DNA of 64,000 bases. It comes from Pseudovibrio sp. Tun.PSC04-5.I4. Its GTDB lineage: Bacteria; Pseudomonadota; Alphaproteobacteria; Rhizobiales; Stappiaceae. A program made the translations under genes and the position numbers. Shown one piece after another: positions 40,816 to 49,964 of this stretch (position 1 is the first letter of the stretch; every line of letters starts with the position of its first letter). The stretch spans positions 3,236,501 through 3,300,500 of the forward strand of contig NZ_FNLB01000006.1 of NCBI RefSeq assembly GCF_900104145.1. The letters run 5' to 3'. Under the pieces are notes generated by a model that did not search any database, had not been told where the DNA came from, and saw nothing but the letters and a program-made list of their open reading frames with translations.

Positions 40816-43608
40816 CTAGACCAGCGCACCGTGACAATGCTTGTACTTTTTGCCAGATCCACACGGGCATGGCTCGTTGCGGCCAACTCGGCCCCATGTA
40901 TCAGGGTCTTCAGCTTCGCGGCCCTCTGGGGCAGCTGCTGCGTGAGCCTGAGCAAGCTGCCTGTCTGCTTCAGCCATTTCATCTTCACCAGTCAAAGGGT
41001 TGGTGTGATGTGCTTGCATATGCGCGGGCATCTGAGGCGCTTCTGGTGCTTGCTGTTGAACCATCTCAACGTGCATCAATTGCGTTGTTGTTGTTTGGCG
41101 CAGACTGCTCAACATGGTCTCGAAGAGTGTGAAGGATTCTGTTTTGTATTCCTGCAAAGGATCACGCTGAGCGTACCCACGCAGGCCAACTGCTGAGCGC
41201 AGGTGGTCAAGGTCTGCAAGGTGCTCACGCCACAGGTTATCGATGGTCTGAAGCAGAACAGCGCGTTCGATCTGGCGCATAATGTCAGGGCCGTAGTTCG
41301 CGGCCTTGCTCGCCATCTTTTCGTTGGCTTCTTTCTTCAGACGCGCAGTCACTTCCTCGTCTGCGATGCCTTCTTCGTTTGCCCATTCAACGATTGGCAG
41401 GTCAAGGTTCAGTTTTGTCAGAACCTCTTCCTTCAGGCCTTTCGTGTCCCACTGTTCAGGATAAGCACGTTCTGGAATGTGTGCTGCAACGAGGTCTTCC
41501 ACGAACTCTTCGCGCATCCCGATAACAGCTTCCTGAGTTACTTCAGGATCCATCATTTCGAGGCGCTGATCGAAAACAACCTTACGCTGGTCGTTCATCA
41601 CATCATCGAACTTCAGCAGGTTTTTACGAATGTCGAAGTTACGGGCTTCAACCTTCTGCTGTGCTTTTTCAAGTGCCTTGTTGATCCATGGATGAACGAT
41701 TGCTTCGCCGTCTTTCAGACCAAGCTTTTGAAGCATGGAATCCATGCGCTCGGAACCGAAGATGCGCATCAGATCATCTTGCAAAGACAAGAAGAATTTG
41801 GAATGTCCAGGATCACCCTGACGGCCAGAACGACCACGGAGCTGGTTATCAATGCGGCGGCTTTCATGGCGCTCAGTCGCAACAACGTAAAGGCCACCGG
41901 CCTTCAGCGCTCTTTGCTTCAGCTGCTCAATTTCAGCTTTAATTTCCACTTCCTTCGCGGTGCGTTCAGGACCTTTTTCCATATCGCCCAGCTCTTTGGC
42001 GACACGCATTTCAACGTTACCACCGAGCTGAATATCAGTACCACGACCAGCCATGTTGGTGGCGATGGTCACAGCGCCGGGCACACCTGCCTGTGCGATA
42101 ATGATTGCTTCCTGCTCATGGTAGCGGGCGTTGAGTACAGCAAAGACTTTCTTTTTGCCTGCATCCTTACCGGAGTACATGCTTGCAAAGCCGAGTGGGT
42201 CTGACACGTCTATCTGAGTGTAGCCGTTCTTGGTGAACAAGTCGGCGAGCATCTCGGATTTTTCGATGGATGTGGTGCCAACAAGAACAGGCTGACCGCG
42301 GTCGTGACAATCATCTACGAGCACCTGAATAGCGTCGTATTTTTCTGCAACGGTGCGGTAAACTTCATCATCGTCATCTACACGCTGCACAGAAACGTTG
42401 GTTGGAATGTCAACCACGTCGAGGCTGTAGATGTCCATGAACTCTTCAGCTTCTGTCATCGCTGTACCGGTCATGCCAGCAAGCTTGTCATACATGCGGA
42501 AGTAGTTCTGGAATGTGATGGATGCGAGGGTCTGGTTTTCCGGCTGAATCGCAACTTTTTCTTTTGCTTCCAGAGCCTGATGGAGGCCCTCAGAGAAACG
42601 TCGACCTGGCATCATACGACCAGTGAATTCATCAATAATAACAACTTCGTCGTCGCGGACGATGTAGTCTTTATCACGCTGGAAGAGTTTGTGTGCTTTC
42701 AAGCCCTGCTGTAGATGGTGAACTGCAGTGACATTTTCCACATCATAAAGTGATTCCCCTTTCAGGAGATCAGCTTCTGTGAGCAATCGCTCAAGCTTCT
42801 CGTTGCCTTCTTCGGTGAAGGTGGCGGAGCGAGCTTTCTCGTCGAGTTCAAAATCTTCCGCAGCTAGTCGAGGGATAAATGTATCAATGAGGTTGTAAAA
42901 ATCGGTACGGTCTTCCAAGGGACCGGAAATGATCAGCGGTGTCCGAGCTTCATCGACAAGGATGGAGTCGACCTCATCCACGATCGCATAGTTATGCGGG
43001 CGCTGACACATGGACTCACGATCATACTTCATGTTGTCACGAAGGTAATCGAAGCCGAATTCGTTGTTGGTGCCGTATGTCACGTCTGCGGCATACGCTT
43101 CTTTGCGTTCTTCATCAGAGATGCCATGGACGATCAAACCGGTTGTCAGGCCGAGGAAGCGGTAAACCTGCCCCATCCATTCAATGTCACGCGTTGCCAG
43201 ATAGTCGTTCACTGTTACTACGTGAACACCCTTACCTGTCAATGCGTTAAGGTATACGGGAGCTGTCGCGACAAGGGTCTTACCTTCACCGGTGCGCATT
43301 TCGGTGATTTCTCCAGAGTGGAGAACCATAGCACCGATGAGCTGCACGTCGTAGTGACGAAGACCAAGGACACGGCGAGATGCTTCTCGCACGACTGCGA
43401 ATGCCGGAACGAGGAGATCGTCCAGCTTTACGCCTTTCGCCAGTTGCTCGCGGAACTCGTCAGTTTTGGCTCCCAGCTGTTCATCTGTCAGAGCTTCCAT
43501 TTCCGGCTCCAAAGCAGCAATAGCGTCTACTGTGGGCTTGAGTGTCTTGATCCGACGGTCATTAGCTGAACCAAATATCTTACGAGCGAGTGCGCCGAGC
43601 CCCACCAT
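40816..43608 (-). CDS. secA: Protein translocase ATPase SecA
   Basis: A 930-aa ATPase that drives preproteins through SecYEG. Start ATG 43608 (M-V-G-L-G-A-L-A-R-K-I) has AAGGAC ahead; an upstream ATG at 43650 is unlikely. Walker A lies in M-R-T-G-E-G-K-T, the DEAD-type Walker B in I-V-D-E-V-D-S-I-L-V-D, and the second nucleotide domain in A-T-N-M-A-G-R-G-T-D-I. The C-terminal SecB/zinc tail C-P-C-G-S-G-K-K-Y-K-H-C-H is intact. It is a single gene with its own terminator, divergent from a parvulin gene. Confidence 0.98.
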   Translation of the reverse strand: MVGLGALARKIFGSANDRRIKTLKPTVDAIAALEPEMEALTDEQLGAKTDEFREQLAKGVKLDDLLVPAFAVVREASRRVLGLRHYDVQLIGAMVLHSGEITEMRTGEGKTLVATAPVYLNALTGKGVHVVTVNDYLATRDIEWMGQVYRFLGLTTGLIVHGISDEERKEAYAADVTYGTNNEFGFDYLRDNMKYDRESMCQRPHNYAIVDEVDSILVDEARTPLIISGPLEDRTDFYNLIDTFIPRLAAEDFELDEKARSATFTEEGNEKLERLLTEADLLKGESLYDVENVTAVHHLQQGLKAHKLFQRDKDYIVRDDEVVIIDEFTGRMMPGRRFSEGLHQALEAKEKVAIQPENQTLASITFQNYFRMYDKLAGMTGTAMTEAEEFMDIYSLDVVDIPTNVSVQRVDDDDEVYRTVAEKYDAIQVLVDDCHDRGQPVLVGTTSIEKSEMLADLFTKNGYTQIDVSDPLGFASMYSGKDAGKKKVFAVLNARYHEQEAIIIAQAGVPGAVTIATNMAGRGTDIQLGGNVEMRVAKELGDMEKGPERTAKEVEIKAEIEQLKQRALKAGGLYVVATERHESRRIDNQLRGRSGRQGDPGHSKFFLSLQDDLMRIFGSERMDSMLQKLGLKDGEAIVHPWINKALEKAQQKVEARNFDIRKNLLKFDDVMNDQRKVVFDQRLEMMDPEVTQEAVIGMREEFVEDLVAAHIPERAYPEQWDTKGLKEEVLTKLNLDLPIVEWANEEGIADEEVTARLKKEANEKMASKAANYGPDIMRQIERAVLLQTIDNLWREHLADLDHLRSAVGLRGYAQRDPLQEYKTESFTLFETMLSSLRQTTTTQLMHVEMVQQQAPEAPQMPAHMQAHHTNPLTGEDEMAEADRQLAQAHAAAAPEGREAEDPDTWGRVGRNEPCPCGSGKKYKHCHGALV

Positions 43609-43874
43609 GTGGCGGTCCTTCCTACTTTGGGCACGCCGGTTTTTTCTCACCGCGGTCGAGCCCTAAAAATCTTCACATTTGTGATATATCCAGTCAAATC
43701 TCCGTGAGTCTGATCTGGGTCACTGCATATTAAACACCTGCGATTAAAAAAGCAGGCGACAGAGAGATAAGAGTGGGTTGAAAGGTTGTCAACGGCAGTT
43801 GCCATCGCAATATAAGGCTTTGTTGCCTGCAACTCTTTTTAAATTCTCCATAAACAGATAAAGAAAGCGATCTT

Positions 43875-44744
43875 ATGCTTCGTAAAATTACAGGGATCTT
43901 AGGTAGTTCAGTTGCCGTTGCTGCATTGGTTATTGGGCTTGGTGCTGCTCAAGCGCAAGAGTCTGACGCGGCCCTCAATCTGGACAAACCCGTTGCGAAA
44001 GTAGGGCAGAGAGTCATTACCGAAGCAGATCTGGCTTATGCAGCTCAGGATTATACGCAGCAGTTGCAGCGCGTTCCTCCTACTGAGTGGCGTACTGTTT
44101 TGACTGATGTTCTGGTCGAAATGAACCTGCTTGCAGAAGCTGGCGTTGCTGAAAAACTCGAAGAAACTGATGATTTCAAGCGTCTAATGGCATTTGAGCG
44201 TACGCGGGCACTGCGTAATGCATATTTCCAGAAATTTATTCAAAGCACTGTGACAGACAGCGAAGTTAAAGCGGCTTACGAAGAGAAGTTTGCAGATTTT
44301 CAGGGTACTCCTGAAATCAATGCAGCTCACATCCTCGTTGAGAAAGAAGAAGAAGCGCGCGACATCATCAAACAGCTTGAAGGTGGTGCGAATTTCGCTG
44401 AGCTGGCAAAAGAAAAATCCACCGGTCCTTCTGGCCCGAATGGTGGTGATCTTGGTTTCTTCGGTAAAGGACAGATGGTCCCAGAATTTGAGACAGCAGC
44501 ATTTGGTCTGAAACAAGGTGAATTTACAAAAGAACCTGTAAAAACGCAGTTCGGTTACCATGTGATCATGAACAAAGAAGTGCGTTCTAAGGATGCACCT
44601 GCATTTGAAGCTGCTGAAGCTCAGATCCGTCAGGATCTTGTTCTGGTGAAATTCCGTGCAGTACTGGAAGAGCTGAAAGCCAAGAACACTGTGGAAATCA
44701 TTGCTGCTGACACTGATAAGACAAAAGCAGAAGAGAGCAAGTAA
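43875..44744 (+). CDS. Periplasmic peptidyl-prolyl isomerase, parvulin (PrsA/SurA-like)
   Basis: A 289-aa exported chaperone. The signal peptide spans residues 1-29 (L-V-I-G-L-G-A-A-Q-A-Q). A SurA/PrsA-like helical N-domain covers about 35-140. The parvulin domain (about 150-245) shows A-A-H-I-L-V, N-F-A-E-L-A-K-E-K-S-T-G-P-S, G-G-D-L-G-F-F and Y-H-V-I. It assists folding of secreted and outer-membrane proteins. Its divergent partner secA makes a sensible functional neighbour. Confidence 0.92.
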   Translation: MLRKITGILGSSVAVAALVIGLGAAQAQESDAALNLDKPVAKVGQRVITEADLAYAAQDYTQQLQRVPPTEWRTVLTDVLVEMNLLAEAGVAEKLEETDDFKRLMAFERTRALRNAYFQKFIQSTVTDSEVKAAYEEKFADFQGTPEINAAHILVEKEEEARDIIKQLEGGANFAELAKEKSTGPSGPNGGDLGFFGKGQMVPEFETAAFGLKQGEFTKEPVKTQFGYHVIMNKEVRSKDAPAFEAAEAQIRQDLVLVKFRAVLEELKAKNTVEIIAADTDKTKAEESK

Positions 44745-44797
44745 GAGCCATCTGCTTCTGAGCTTGTCTGATTATTGAAATAAAACATCTTGTTTTT

Positions 44798-44836
44798 GTA
44801 ACCCCGGATGGCTTAGGCCTTCCGGGGTTACTTTTT
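44798..44836 (+). terminator. Rho-independent terminator after the parvulin gene
   Basis: GTAACCCCGGA and TCCGGGGTTAC form a perfect 11-bp stem followed by TTTTTAT. argJ starts 29 bases later, so argJ needs its own promoter or read-through. Confidence 0.9.
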
Positions 44837-44864
44837 ATGTCGCGCATATATTCGGGAGGTTCTC

Positions 44865-46097
44865 TTGTCAGACACCATTTCTCCACTCGCACCCAAGTCA
44901 TATCCCGATCTTCCTGCGGTGAAGGGTGTTCGAATGGCCACTGCTGCGGCGGGATTGAAATATGAAGGACGTACTGACGTTCTTCTCGCTGTGTTTGATG
45001 AGCCTGCACAGATTGCTGGTGTGTTCACTCAATCCAAGTGTACGAGCGCTCCTGTTGATTGGTGTAAGCAGAACCTTTCCAAAGGTATCGCGCGCGCGAT
45101 TATGGTCAACTCCGGCAATGCTAATGCCTTCACCGGTAAAAAAGGGCTGGCCTCCGTTGAGCTGTCTGCGGATATTCTCTCCAAAGCGAGTGGGTTTGCT
45201 GTCGATGAGATCTATCTTGCGTCTACTGGAGTGATTGGTGAACCTCTTCCTGCTGAGAAGTTTGCAGCTGTTGCAAATGATCTGGTTGCAGATGCTGTAG
45301 CGGACAAGTGGATGGATGCTGCCAACGCGATCATGACCACAGATACCTATCCAAAGCTCAGTACACGAACCGTTCAGCTTGGGGATGCCAGCGTAACGTT
45401 GAATGGTATTGCCAAAGGTGCGGGCATGATTGCACCGGATATGGCGACGATGTTGAGCTTCCTGTTTACGGATGCGCCAATCAAAGCTCCTGTGTTGCAA
45501 ACGTTGCTTTCTGAGTGTGTTGCTGGCTCCTTCAATTCCATCACAGTTGATAGTGATACCTCTACATCGGACACAGTGCTTCTCAGTGCGACTGGTTGCG
45601 CTGGAGGGGATTGGATTGAAGATGCCTCTGACCTGCGCCTTGCTGAATTCCGCAGTGCTCTTTCCAGCATGATGCTTGAGCTGGCTCAAATGATTGTGCG
45701 GGACGGAGAGGGGGCGACCAAGTTCGTTGAAGTGCAAGTTGAAGGTGCTGAAAGCGATCTTTCTGCAAAACGTATTGCGCTTGCCATTGCGAACTCTCCC
45801 CTGATGAAAACAGCCTTTGCGGGCGAAGATGCGAACTGGGGCCGTGTTGTGATGGCTGTTGGCAAAGCGGGTGAGCCTGCGGACCGTGATAAGCTTGCAA
45901 TCTGGTTCGGCGATATTCGCGTTGCTGTTGAAGGGGAGCGTGATCCTGCTTATAGCGAGGATGAAGCTTCTGCCGTGATGAAAGAGGACGAGATTGTCCT
46001 CAAAGTTGATCTGGGCATTGGCGAAGGCTCCGCTCAGGTTTGGACCTGTGATTTGACCAAAGAGTATGTGGCTATCAATGGTGACTACAGAAGTTAA
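44865..46097 (+). CDS. argJ: Bifunctional glutamate N-acetyltransferase/amino-acid acetyltransferase
   Basis: A 410-aa enzyme of arginine synthesis that moves acetyl from N-acetylornithine to glutamate and may also use acetyl-CoA. Start is TTG with GGGAGG five bases ahead. The self-cleavage site is G-A-G-M-I-A-P-D-M-A-T-M-L, cut before the Thr to give two subunits. The oxyanion Thr-Gly of A-S-T-G-V-I-G and the ending Y-V-A-I-N-G-D-Y-R-S are also present. It overlaps the following GNAT gene by 20 bases. Confidence 0.96.
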   Translation: MSDTISPLAPKSYPDLPAVKGVRMATAAAGLKYEGRTDVLLAVFDEPAQIAGVFTQSKCTSAPVDWCKQNLSKGIARAIMVNSGNANAFTGKKGLASVELSADILSKASGFAVDEIYLASTGVIGEPLPAEKFAAVANDLVADAVADKWMDAANAIMTTDTYPKLSTRTVQLGDASVTLNGIAKGAGMIAPDMATMLSFLFTDAPIKAPVLQTLLSECVAGSFNSITVDSDTSTSDTVLLSATGCAGGDWIEDASDLRLAEFRSALSSMMLELAQMIVRDGEGATKFVEVQVEGAESDLSAKRIALAIANSPLMKTAFAGEDANWGRVVMAVGKAGEPADRDKLAIWFGDIRVAVEGERDPAYSEDEASAVMKEDEIVLKVDLGIGEGSAQVWTCDLTKEYVAINGDYRS

Positions 46098-46899
46098 GTC
46101 GGTTCAGCCGCGTCAGGCGAACTGTGATCTTGAGACTGTTTTGAGGCTGGAGCAGGCAAACCTGAACTGCTTTCCCAGCTTCATGGTGCATTATGATGGA
46201 AGCTGGGTTTCTCGTCTCTCTCCGGGGATTGGGACGCGACGCAATAATTCGCTGAATTTTTATGATGCTGAGGATGGTGATGAAGTTGAGAGCCGGCTAG
46301 ATGCTGCGCGGACACGCTTCAAACGGCAAGATATCAAATTTCATGTGCGATGGACGCCGTTGGTTCCTAACGATGTTGATCAGGTTCTGAACCAGAGGAA
46401 TTTCCAGCGGTTGGATGAAACTCTTGTTATGACGCGCTCTATCTGGGTTCTTGGTGAGACCGAGGTGCCTGCTGGCTTCAAGATCTCTAAGGTTCCGCTT
46501 GCGGAGTGGATCTATAAATACGCGCAGGCCTATGGTGCGGAACCGGGTGCTCCTCTTAGCGACACGCAACAGGCGCTTTATGATGTGCTTTCAAGAATAA
46601 CTGTTGAATTGATCGCGTTGGTGTTGGAAACGGAAGATGGCGTTCCGGTTGCTGTTTTGCTGGGTGTTGTTGATGGCGATTTGCTCGGCATCTTTGATGT
46701 GGCGACTGGTGAAAGCTATCGCCGTCAAGGACTGGCTTTCGCGTTGATGTGCGAAGTGCATCGTCTTGGTGCAGAGCGTGGAGCGGAGACGGCCTGGCTT
46801 CAGGTGGTTGCAGAAAACACTGCTGCGAGCGCGCTTTACGATTCTCTTGGCTACAAAGAATCCTACGCGTATCACTACTGCCACGCGCCACGAGCTTAA
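46078..46899 (+). CDS. GNAT family N-acetyltransferase
   Basis: A 273-aa protein. ATG 46078 inside the end of argJ is the first clear start. The N-terminal 130 residues form a divergent domain. The C-terminal GNAT core shows the acetyl-CoA loop S-Y-R-R-Q-G-L-A-F-A-L-M and the later E-N-T-A-A-S-A-L-Y-D-S-L-G-Y. The argJ overlap implies co-translation, so a role near arginine metabolism is possible but unproven. The substrate is unknown. Confidence 0.85.
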   Translation: MVTTEVKSVQPRQANCDLETVLRLEQANLNCFPSFMVHYDGSWVSRLSPGIGTRRNNSLNFYDAEDGDEVESRLDAARTRFKRQDIKFHVRWTPLVPNDVDQVLNQRNFQRLDETLVMTRSIWVLGETEVPAGFKISKVPLAEWIYKYAQAYGAEPGAPLSDTQQALYDVLSRITVELIALVLETEDGVPVAVLLGVVDGDLLGIFDVATGESYRRQGLAFALMCEVHRLGAERGAETAWLQVVAENTAASALYDSLGYKESYAYHYCHAPRA

Positions 46900-46983
46900 T
46901 GAAATCAGTAAAATTTCACGATGAACCTTCGGTATGGTTTCCAAAAGGTTTTCAGAGTGACCCTTTATGAAACGGTTAGATAA

Positions 46984-47388
46984 ATGAAAATTGTAATGGT
47001 TGCGGCTTGCGCACTCATTGATGCAGACAACCGGATTTTACTTGCACAGCGCCCTGAGGGCAAGTCAATGGCAGGATTCTGGGAGTTTCCTGGCGGAAAG
47101 CTGGAAGTGAATGAAACTCCAGAGGATTGCATGATCCGTGAATTGTCTGAGGAACTGGGAATTACGGTTAAAAAAGAGTGCCTTGCGCCTTTGAGTTTTG
47201 CTAGCCACGCTTACGAAGATTTTCATTTGCTAATGCCACTTTACATCTGCAGACGATGGACGGGCACTCCTCATGGGGCGGAGGGGCAAAACCTAAAATG
47301 GGTACGGGCAGTTCGTTTGCGTGATTATGACATGCCACCAGCAGATGAACCGTTGATCCCGCACCTAATAGACTTGCTGTCTTATTAG
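46984..47388 (+). CDS. mutT: MutT-type Nudix hydrolase (8-oxo-dGTP diphosphatase)
   Basis: A 134-aa Nudix enzyme that sanitises oxidised dGTP. The Nudix box G-G-K-L-E-V-N-E followed by R-E-L-S-E-E-L-G-I fits the GX5EX7REUXEEXGU rule exactly. The N-terminus (A-C-A-L-I-D-A-D-N-R-I-L-L-A-Q-R-P) and late F-E-F-P-G-G-type W-E-F-P match MutT. It follows the GNAT gene by 84 bases and precedes the Flp pilin gene by 29 bases; likely one transcript from argJ onward. Confidence 0.9.
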   Translation: MKIVMVAACALIDADNRILLAQRPEGKSMAGFWEFPGGKLEVNETPEDCMIRELSEELGITVKKECLAPLSFASHAYEDFHLLMPLYICRRWTGTPHGAEGQNLKWVRAVRLRDYDMPPADEPLIPHLIDLLSY

Positions 47389-47417
47389 TGGGAGATCACG
47401 GAGAATAAGAGGCAGTA

Positions 47418-47633
47418 ATGGCGTTGAGCAACCAAGTGTTCAAAACTCAAAAAAGCGGTTTTACAATCGCGCATATGACTGAGGATGAACGCGGGGCAGC
47501 GGCCGTAGAGTACGCCATTCTTGTCGCTCTTATTGTTCTTGCTATTGTTGCCAGCCTAACGGCGATTAGCACTTCGATTTCCGATAATTTCCAGTTTATC
47601 TCTGGCATCTTGTCAGCTGCAACATCCAAATAA
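47418..47633 (+). CDS. Flp family type IVb pilin
   Basis: A 71-aa prepilin. The cleavage/assembly motif G-A-A-A-V-E-Y (G, then E5 and Y6) starts near residue 26, after a longer-than-usual leader of about 25 residues. It is followed by the hydrophobic helix A-I-L-V-A-L-I-V-L-A-I-V-A-S. Such subunits build Tad/Flp adhesion pili. No cpa/tad assembly genes or prepilin peptidase adjoin it, so this is an orphan pilin copy that would need a Tad machine encoded elsewhere. Its stop directly abuts the stop of the convergent methyltransferase. Confidence 0.88.
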   Translation: MALSNQVFKTQKSGFTIAHMTEDERGAAAVEYAILVALIVLAIVASLTAISTSISDNFQFISGILSAATSK

Positions 47634-48518
47634 TCACGACTTTATCTCTTTCGTTCCAAGGGCTTCTGCTAAGCTTTGTTTGGCTGAGCCCGGCTTTAGA
47701 GGTTTTTGCTGTGATTCATGCGGAGCCCAACCTGACAGGGATGCAAAGGTGAATGTTGCGCGAATGCGGCCATCAGGATCGCTGTAATCCTGCACATAAA
47801 TTTCAGCCGCCCGCATGAAGATTTTTTTGCTGGTTGGTTTTTTCAAGCGATCATGAAGAGGATTGGCTGCTCCCATTGATCGCAGATCCCTCATCAAATC
47901 AAACATAGTGTCGTATCTGACTGTAAGGCGGTCTAGGTCTGATACTGGAAGCGCAAATCCTGCACGTTGCAGTAATCCTCCGAGGTCTTTCGTTTCGGCA
48001 AATGGGATCACACGAGGGGAAACACCTTCGCTCACTTCCATCTCCGCACGCATCAAGCAGTCACGCAGCTCTGCAAGCGTATCGCTACCAAGAAGCAGGC
48101 CAAGGAAAAGGCCGTCGGGTTTTAAGGCTCGCTTGATTTGAATGAGTGTGCCGGGAAGATCATCCAGCAATTGCAGATGAAGAGCGGAAACGATGAGATC
48201 AATGCTCTCAGGTGCAAAGGGTAGAACAGCATCGTCGACGATGAGGTCCGGCGCAGGTAGGTTCGGGTCCGCACCGAAGACATCGGCTCTGATGAGATGC
48301 TTTACTTTGCCTGAAGATTTCAGAGTTTCAAATATATGACCTGTATGGCCCCCAAGGTCGACAGCGCAGGTGAATTCACGGCTGATGAAGCTCAAGCGTT
48401 CTTCCAGATCGGCTGCCGCGGCTTTCATCAGAAAATCAACACCACCCTCTGCTCGCTTTAAAGCTGCCATGCGGCGCTTTGCGATCAGTTTGCGGTCGAA
48501 GAGGGTGTGTTCACTCAT
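47634..48518 (-). CDS. BioC/NDUFAF5-like methyltransferase
   Basis: A 294-aa class I SAM-dependent enzyme. Motif I is V-D-L-G-G-H-T-G-H at about residue 54. D-L-I-V-S-A-L-H-L-Q-L-L-D-D-L-P-G and L-K-P-D-G-L-F-L-G follow. The combination fits the BioC/NDUFAF5 group (a malonyl-ACP methylase in biotin synthesis or a complex I assembly factor). Alphaproteobacterial members closest to NDUFAF5 are often left unnamed. No biotin genes adjoin it. It is divergent from comF. Confidence 0.82.
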   Translation of the reverse strand: MSEHTLFDRKLIAKRRMAALKRAEGGVDFLMKAAAADLEERLSFISREFTCAVDLGGHTGHIFETLKSSGKVKHLIRADVFGADPNLPAPDLIVDDAVLPFAPESIDLIVSALHLQLLDDLPGTLIQIKRALKPDGLFLGLLLGSDTLAELRDCLMRAEMEVSEGVSPRVIPFAETKDLGGLLQRAGFALPVSDLDRLTVRYDTMFDLMRDLRSMGAANPLHDRLKKPTSKKIFMRAAEIYVQDYSDPDGRIRATFTFASLSGWAPHESQQKPLKPGSAKQSLAEALGTKEIKS

Positions 48519-48646
48519 TGGTTTGCCTTTGGCTGTCGGTCACAGTGTACTGCCTATTGGTATTTCTCCCCCAATTGATTGGGGAGTGCTGCCCGACAGT
48601 CGCTTTGTTAGCTTTGTTTATCGGCAGATATATACGGTGAGCTCCT

Positions 48647-49504
48647 GTGGGCGACAAGTTATCTTCCTTAGAGTGGTTGCCAGACGCGGTGGATAGTTCT
48701 GCTGGCGCGAGCGCCAATGGTCATCATGGCTTCTCGAAATCCGCCTTAATCTCCGCTCTAAGGTATCTCCGGAATACGGCGCTAAATGCCGTTTTTCCGC
48801 ATACATGTCCTGTATGTGATGTGTGTTTACAAGGGGATGCGGGGTTGTGTTTGCCATGCTGGCAGCAGATGGACCTTATTTCACCGCCATTTTGTGAGCG
48901 GCTCGGAACGCCGCTGTACTGCGATTTAGGGCCTAATGCGTGGAGTGCAGCAGCGCTTGTTAATCCGCCTGATTACGCCCGTGCCCGAGCCGCCGCTCTG
49001 TATAATGGTCCGGCACGTACGCTTGTGAGGCAGTTCAAGTTTAACGGGCAGCCCAAACTGGCGCGGTTCCTAGCCCACTGTATGTTGAGAGCCAGCCGGG
49101 AACTGGTTGAGGCAGGCACCATCCTTATTCCAGTTCCGCTTCACCGTGCCCGATTGAGGCAACGGACCTATAATCAAGCAGCCTTGCTGGCCTATGAGAT
49201 AGGCAAAGCTTTCGGCTGTAAGGTTATCGCGGATGGCTTGAGCCGCACAAGAAAGACGATCCAGCAGGTTGGGTTGAAGCGTGCAGCACGGGCGCAAAAC
49301 GTCAAAGGTGCCTTTGCGATTTCAGATCAGTTCATGCCGTATGTCTCTGGCGCGCATATCGTGCTGGTTGATGATGTCCTGACGACTGGAGCCACGGTCG
49401 AGGAATGCACGCGCATACTAAAATCAGCAGGGGCACGTCAGGTTGATGTGCTTGTTTTTGCTTTGGTTGATCCAGAGCATGGGAAGAGTGATTCGCTTGG
49501 ATAG
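48647..49504 (+). CDS. comF: ComF family phosphoribosyltransferase-like protein
   Basis: A 285-aa protein starting at GTG. Residues 45-70 hold a four-Cys zinc-finger type cluster (C-P-V-C-D-V-C ... C-L-P-C). The C-terminal part is a PRTase fold with the PRPP loop V-L-V-D-D-V-L-T-T-G-A-T. ComF is needed for DNA uptake in naturally competent species. In alphaproteobacteria it is widespread without proven competence, so the function here is open. It stands alone before grxC. Confidence 0.9.
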   Translation: MGDKLSSLEWLPDAVDSSAGASANGHHGFSKSALISALRYLRNTALNAVFPHTCPVCDVCLQGDAGLCLPCWQQMDLISPPFCERLGTPLYCDLGPNAWSAAALVNPPDYARARAAALYNGPARTLVRQFKFNGQPKLARFLAHCMLRASRELVEAGTILIPVPLHRARLRQRTYNQAALLAYEIGKAFGCKVIADGLSRTRKTIQQVGLKRAARAQNVKGAFAISDQFMPYVSGAHIVLVDDVLTTGATVEECTRILKSAGARQVDVLVFALVDPEHGKSDSLG

Positions 49505-49652
49505 AATGACCCAGTGCACGCTGTTTGAAATCACCTCGTGATCAACTTGAGTTGAGGTGGCTTGCGGTTTGTAGGGGGCTAAGCCATATAGGAAGTAGTT
49601 TGAGATGGCTGAATTTTGTTGGCCTTCGCTGCGTATTCAAAGGACAGAAAAT

Positions 49653-49916
49653 ATGGCTAAAGTTACCATTTATACCCGCAATATGTGTGGCTTCTGCGCT
49701 CGTGCAAAGAAACTTTTTGATGGAAAGAACGTCGCGTATAAGGAATTCAATTTCAGCGAAGACCCGTCCATCCGTAAGGAAATGATCTCCAAAGCAAACG
49801 GTGCAAACACCTTCCCGCAGATCTTCATTGGGTCGGAGCACATTGGTGGTTGTGACGATCTTTTTGCACTGGAGCGTCGTGGACACTTGGATGGTCTGCT
49901 AAGTGCTGATATTTAA
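49653..49916 (+). CDS. grxC: Glutaredoxin 3 (dithiol)
   Basis: An 87-aa redox protein. ATG 49653 with AAAGGACA ahead is the true start; an upstream in-frame ATG adds 16 unrelated residues. The active site is M-C-G-F-C in Y-T-R-N-M-C-G-F-C, so it is a CxxC glutaredoxin (Gly-Phe rather than the usual Pro-Tyr). The T-F-P-Q-I-F-I-G cis-Pro loop and G-G-C-D-D glutathione-binding turn follow. It reduces disulfides with glutathione. Next come a nitrilase-like enzyme and DUF1178. Confidence 0.93.
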   Translation: MAKVTIYTRNMCGFCARAKKLFDGKNVAYKEFNFSEDPSIRKEMISKANGANTFPQIFIGSEHIGGCDDLFALERRGHLDGLLSADI

Positions 49917-49964
49917 AGAAGCTTAGGAAGCGTGTAGAATACTACGCTTTGAAAGTGAGATTTA

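Noticed and set aside
41203..42204. 333-codon open frame on the plus strand inside secA
   Set aside because: It is fully antisense to secA, which is intact and highly conserved on the other strand. Composition (Phe/Cys/His-rich) and lack of a ribosome site mark it as a shadow frame.
44898..45737. 279-codon open frame opposite argJ
   Set aside because: Antisense to the well-conserved argJ; His/Arg-rich composition typical of shadow frames.
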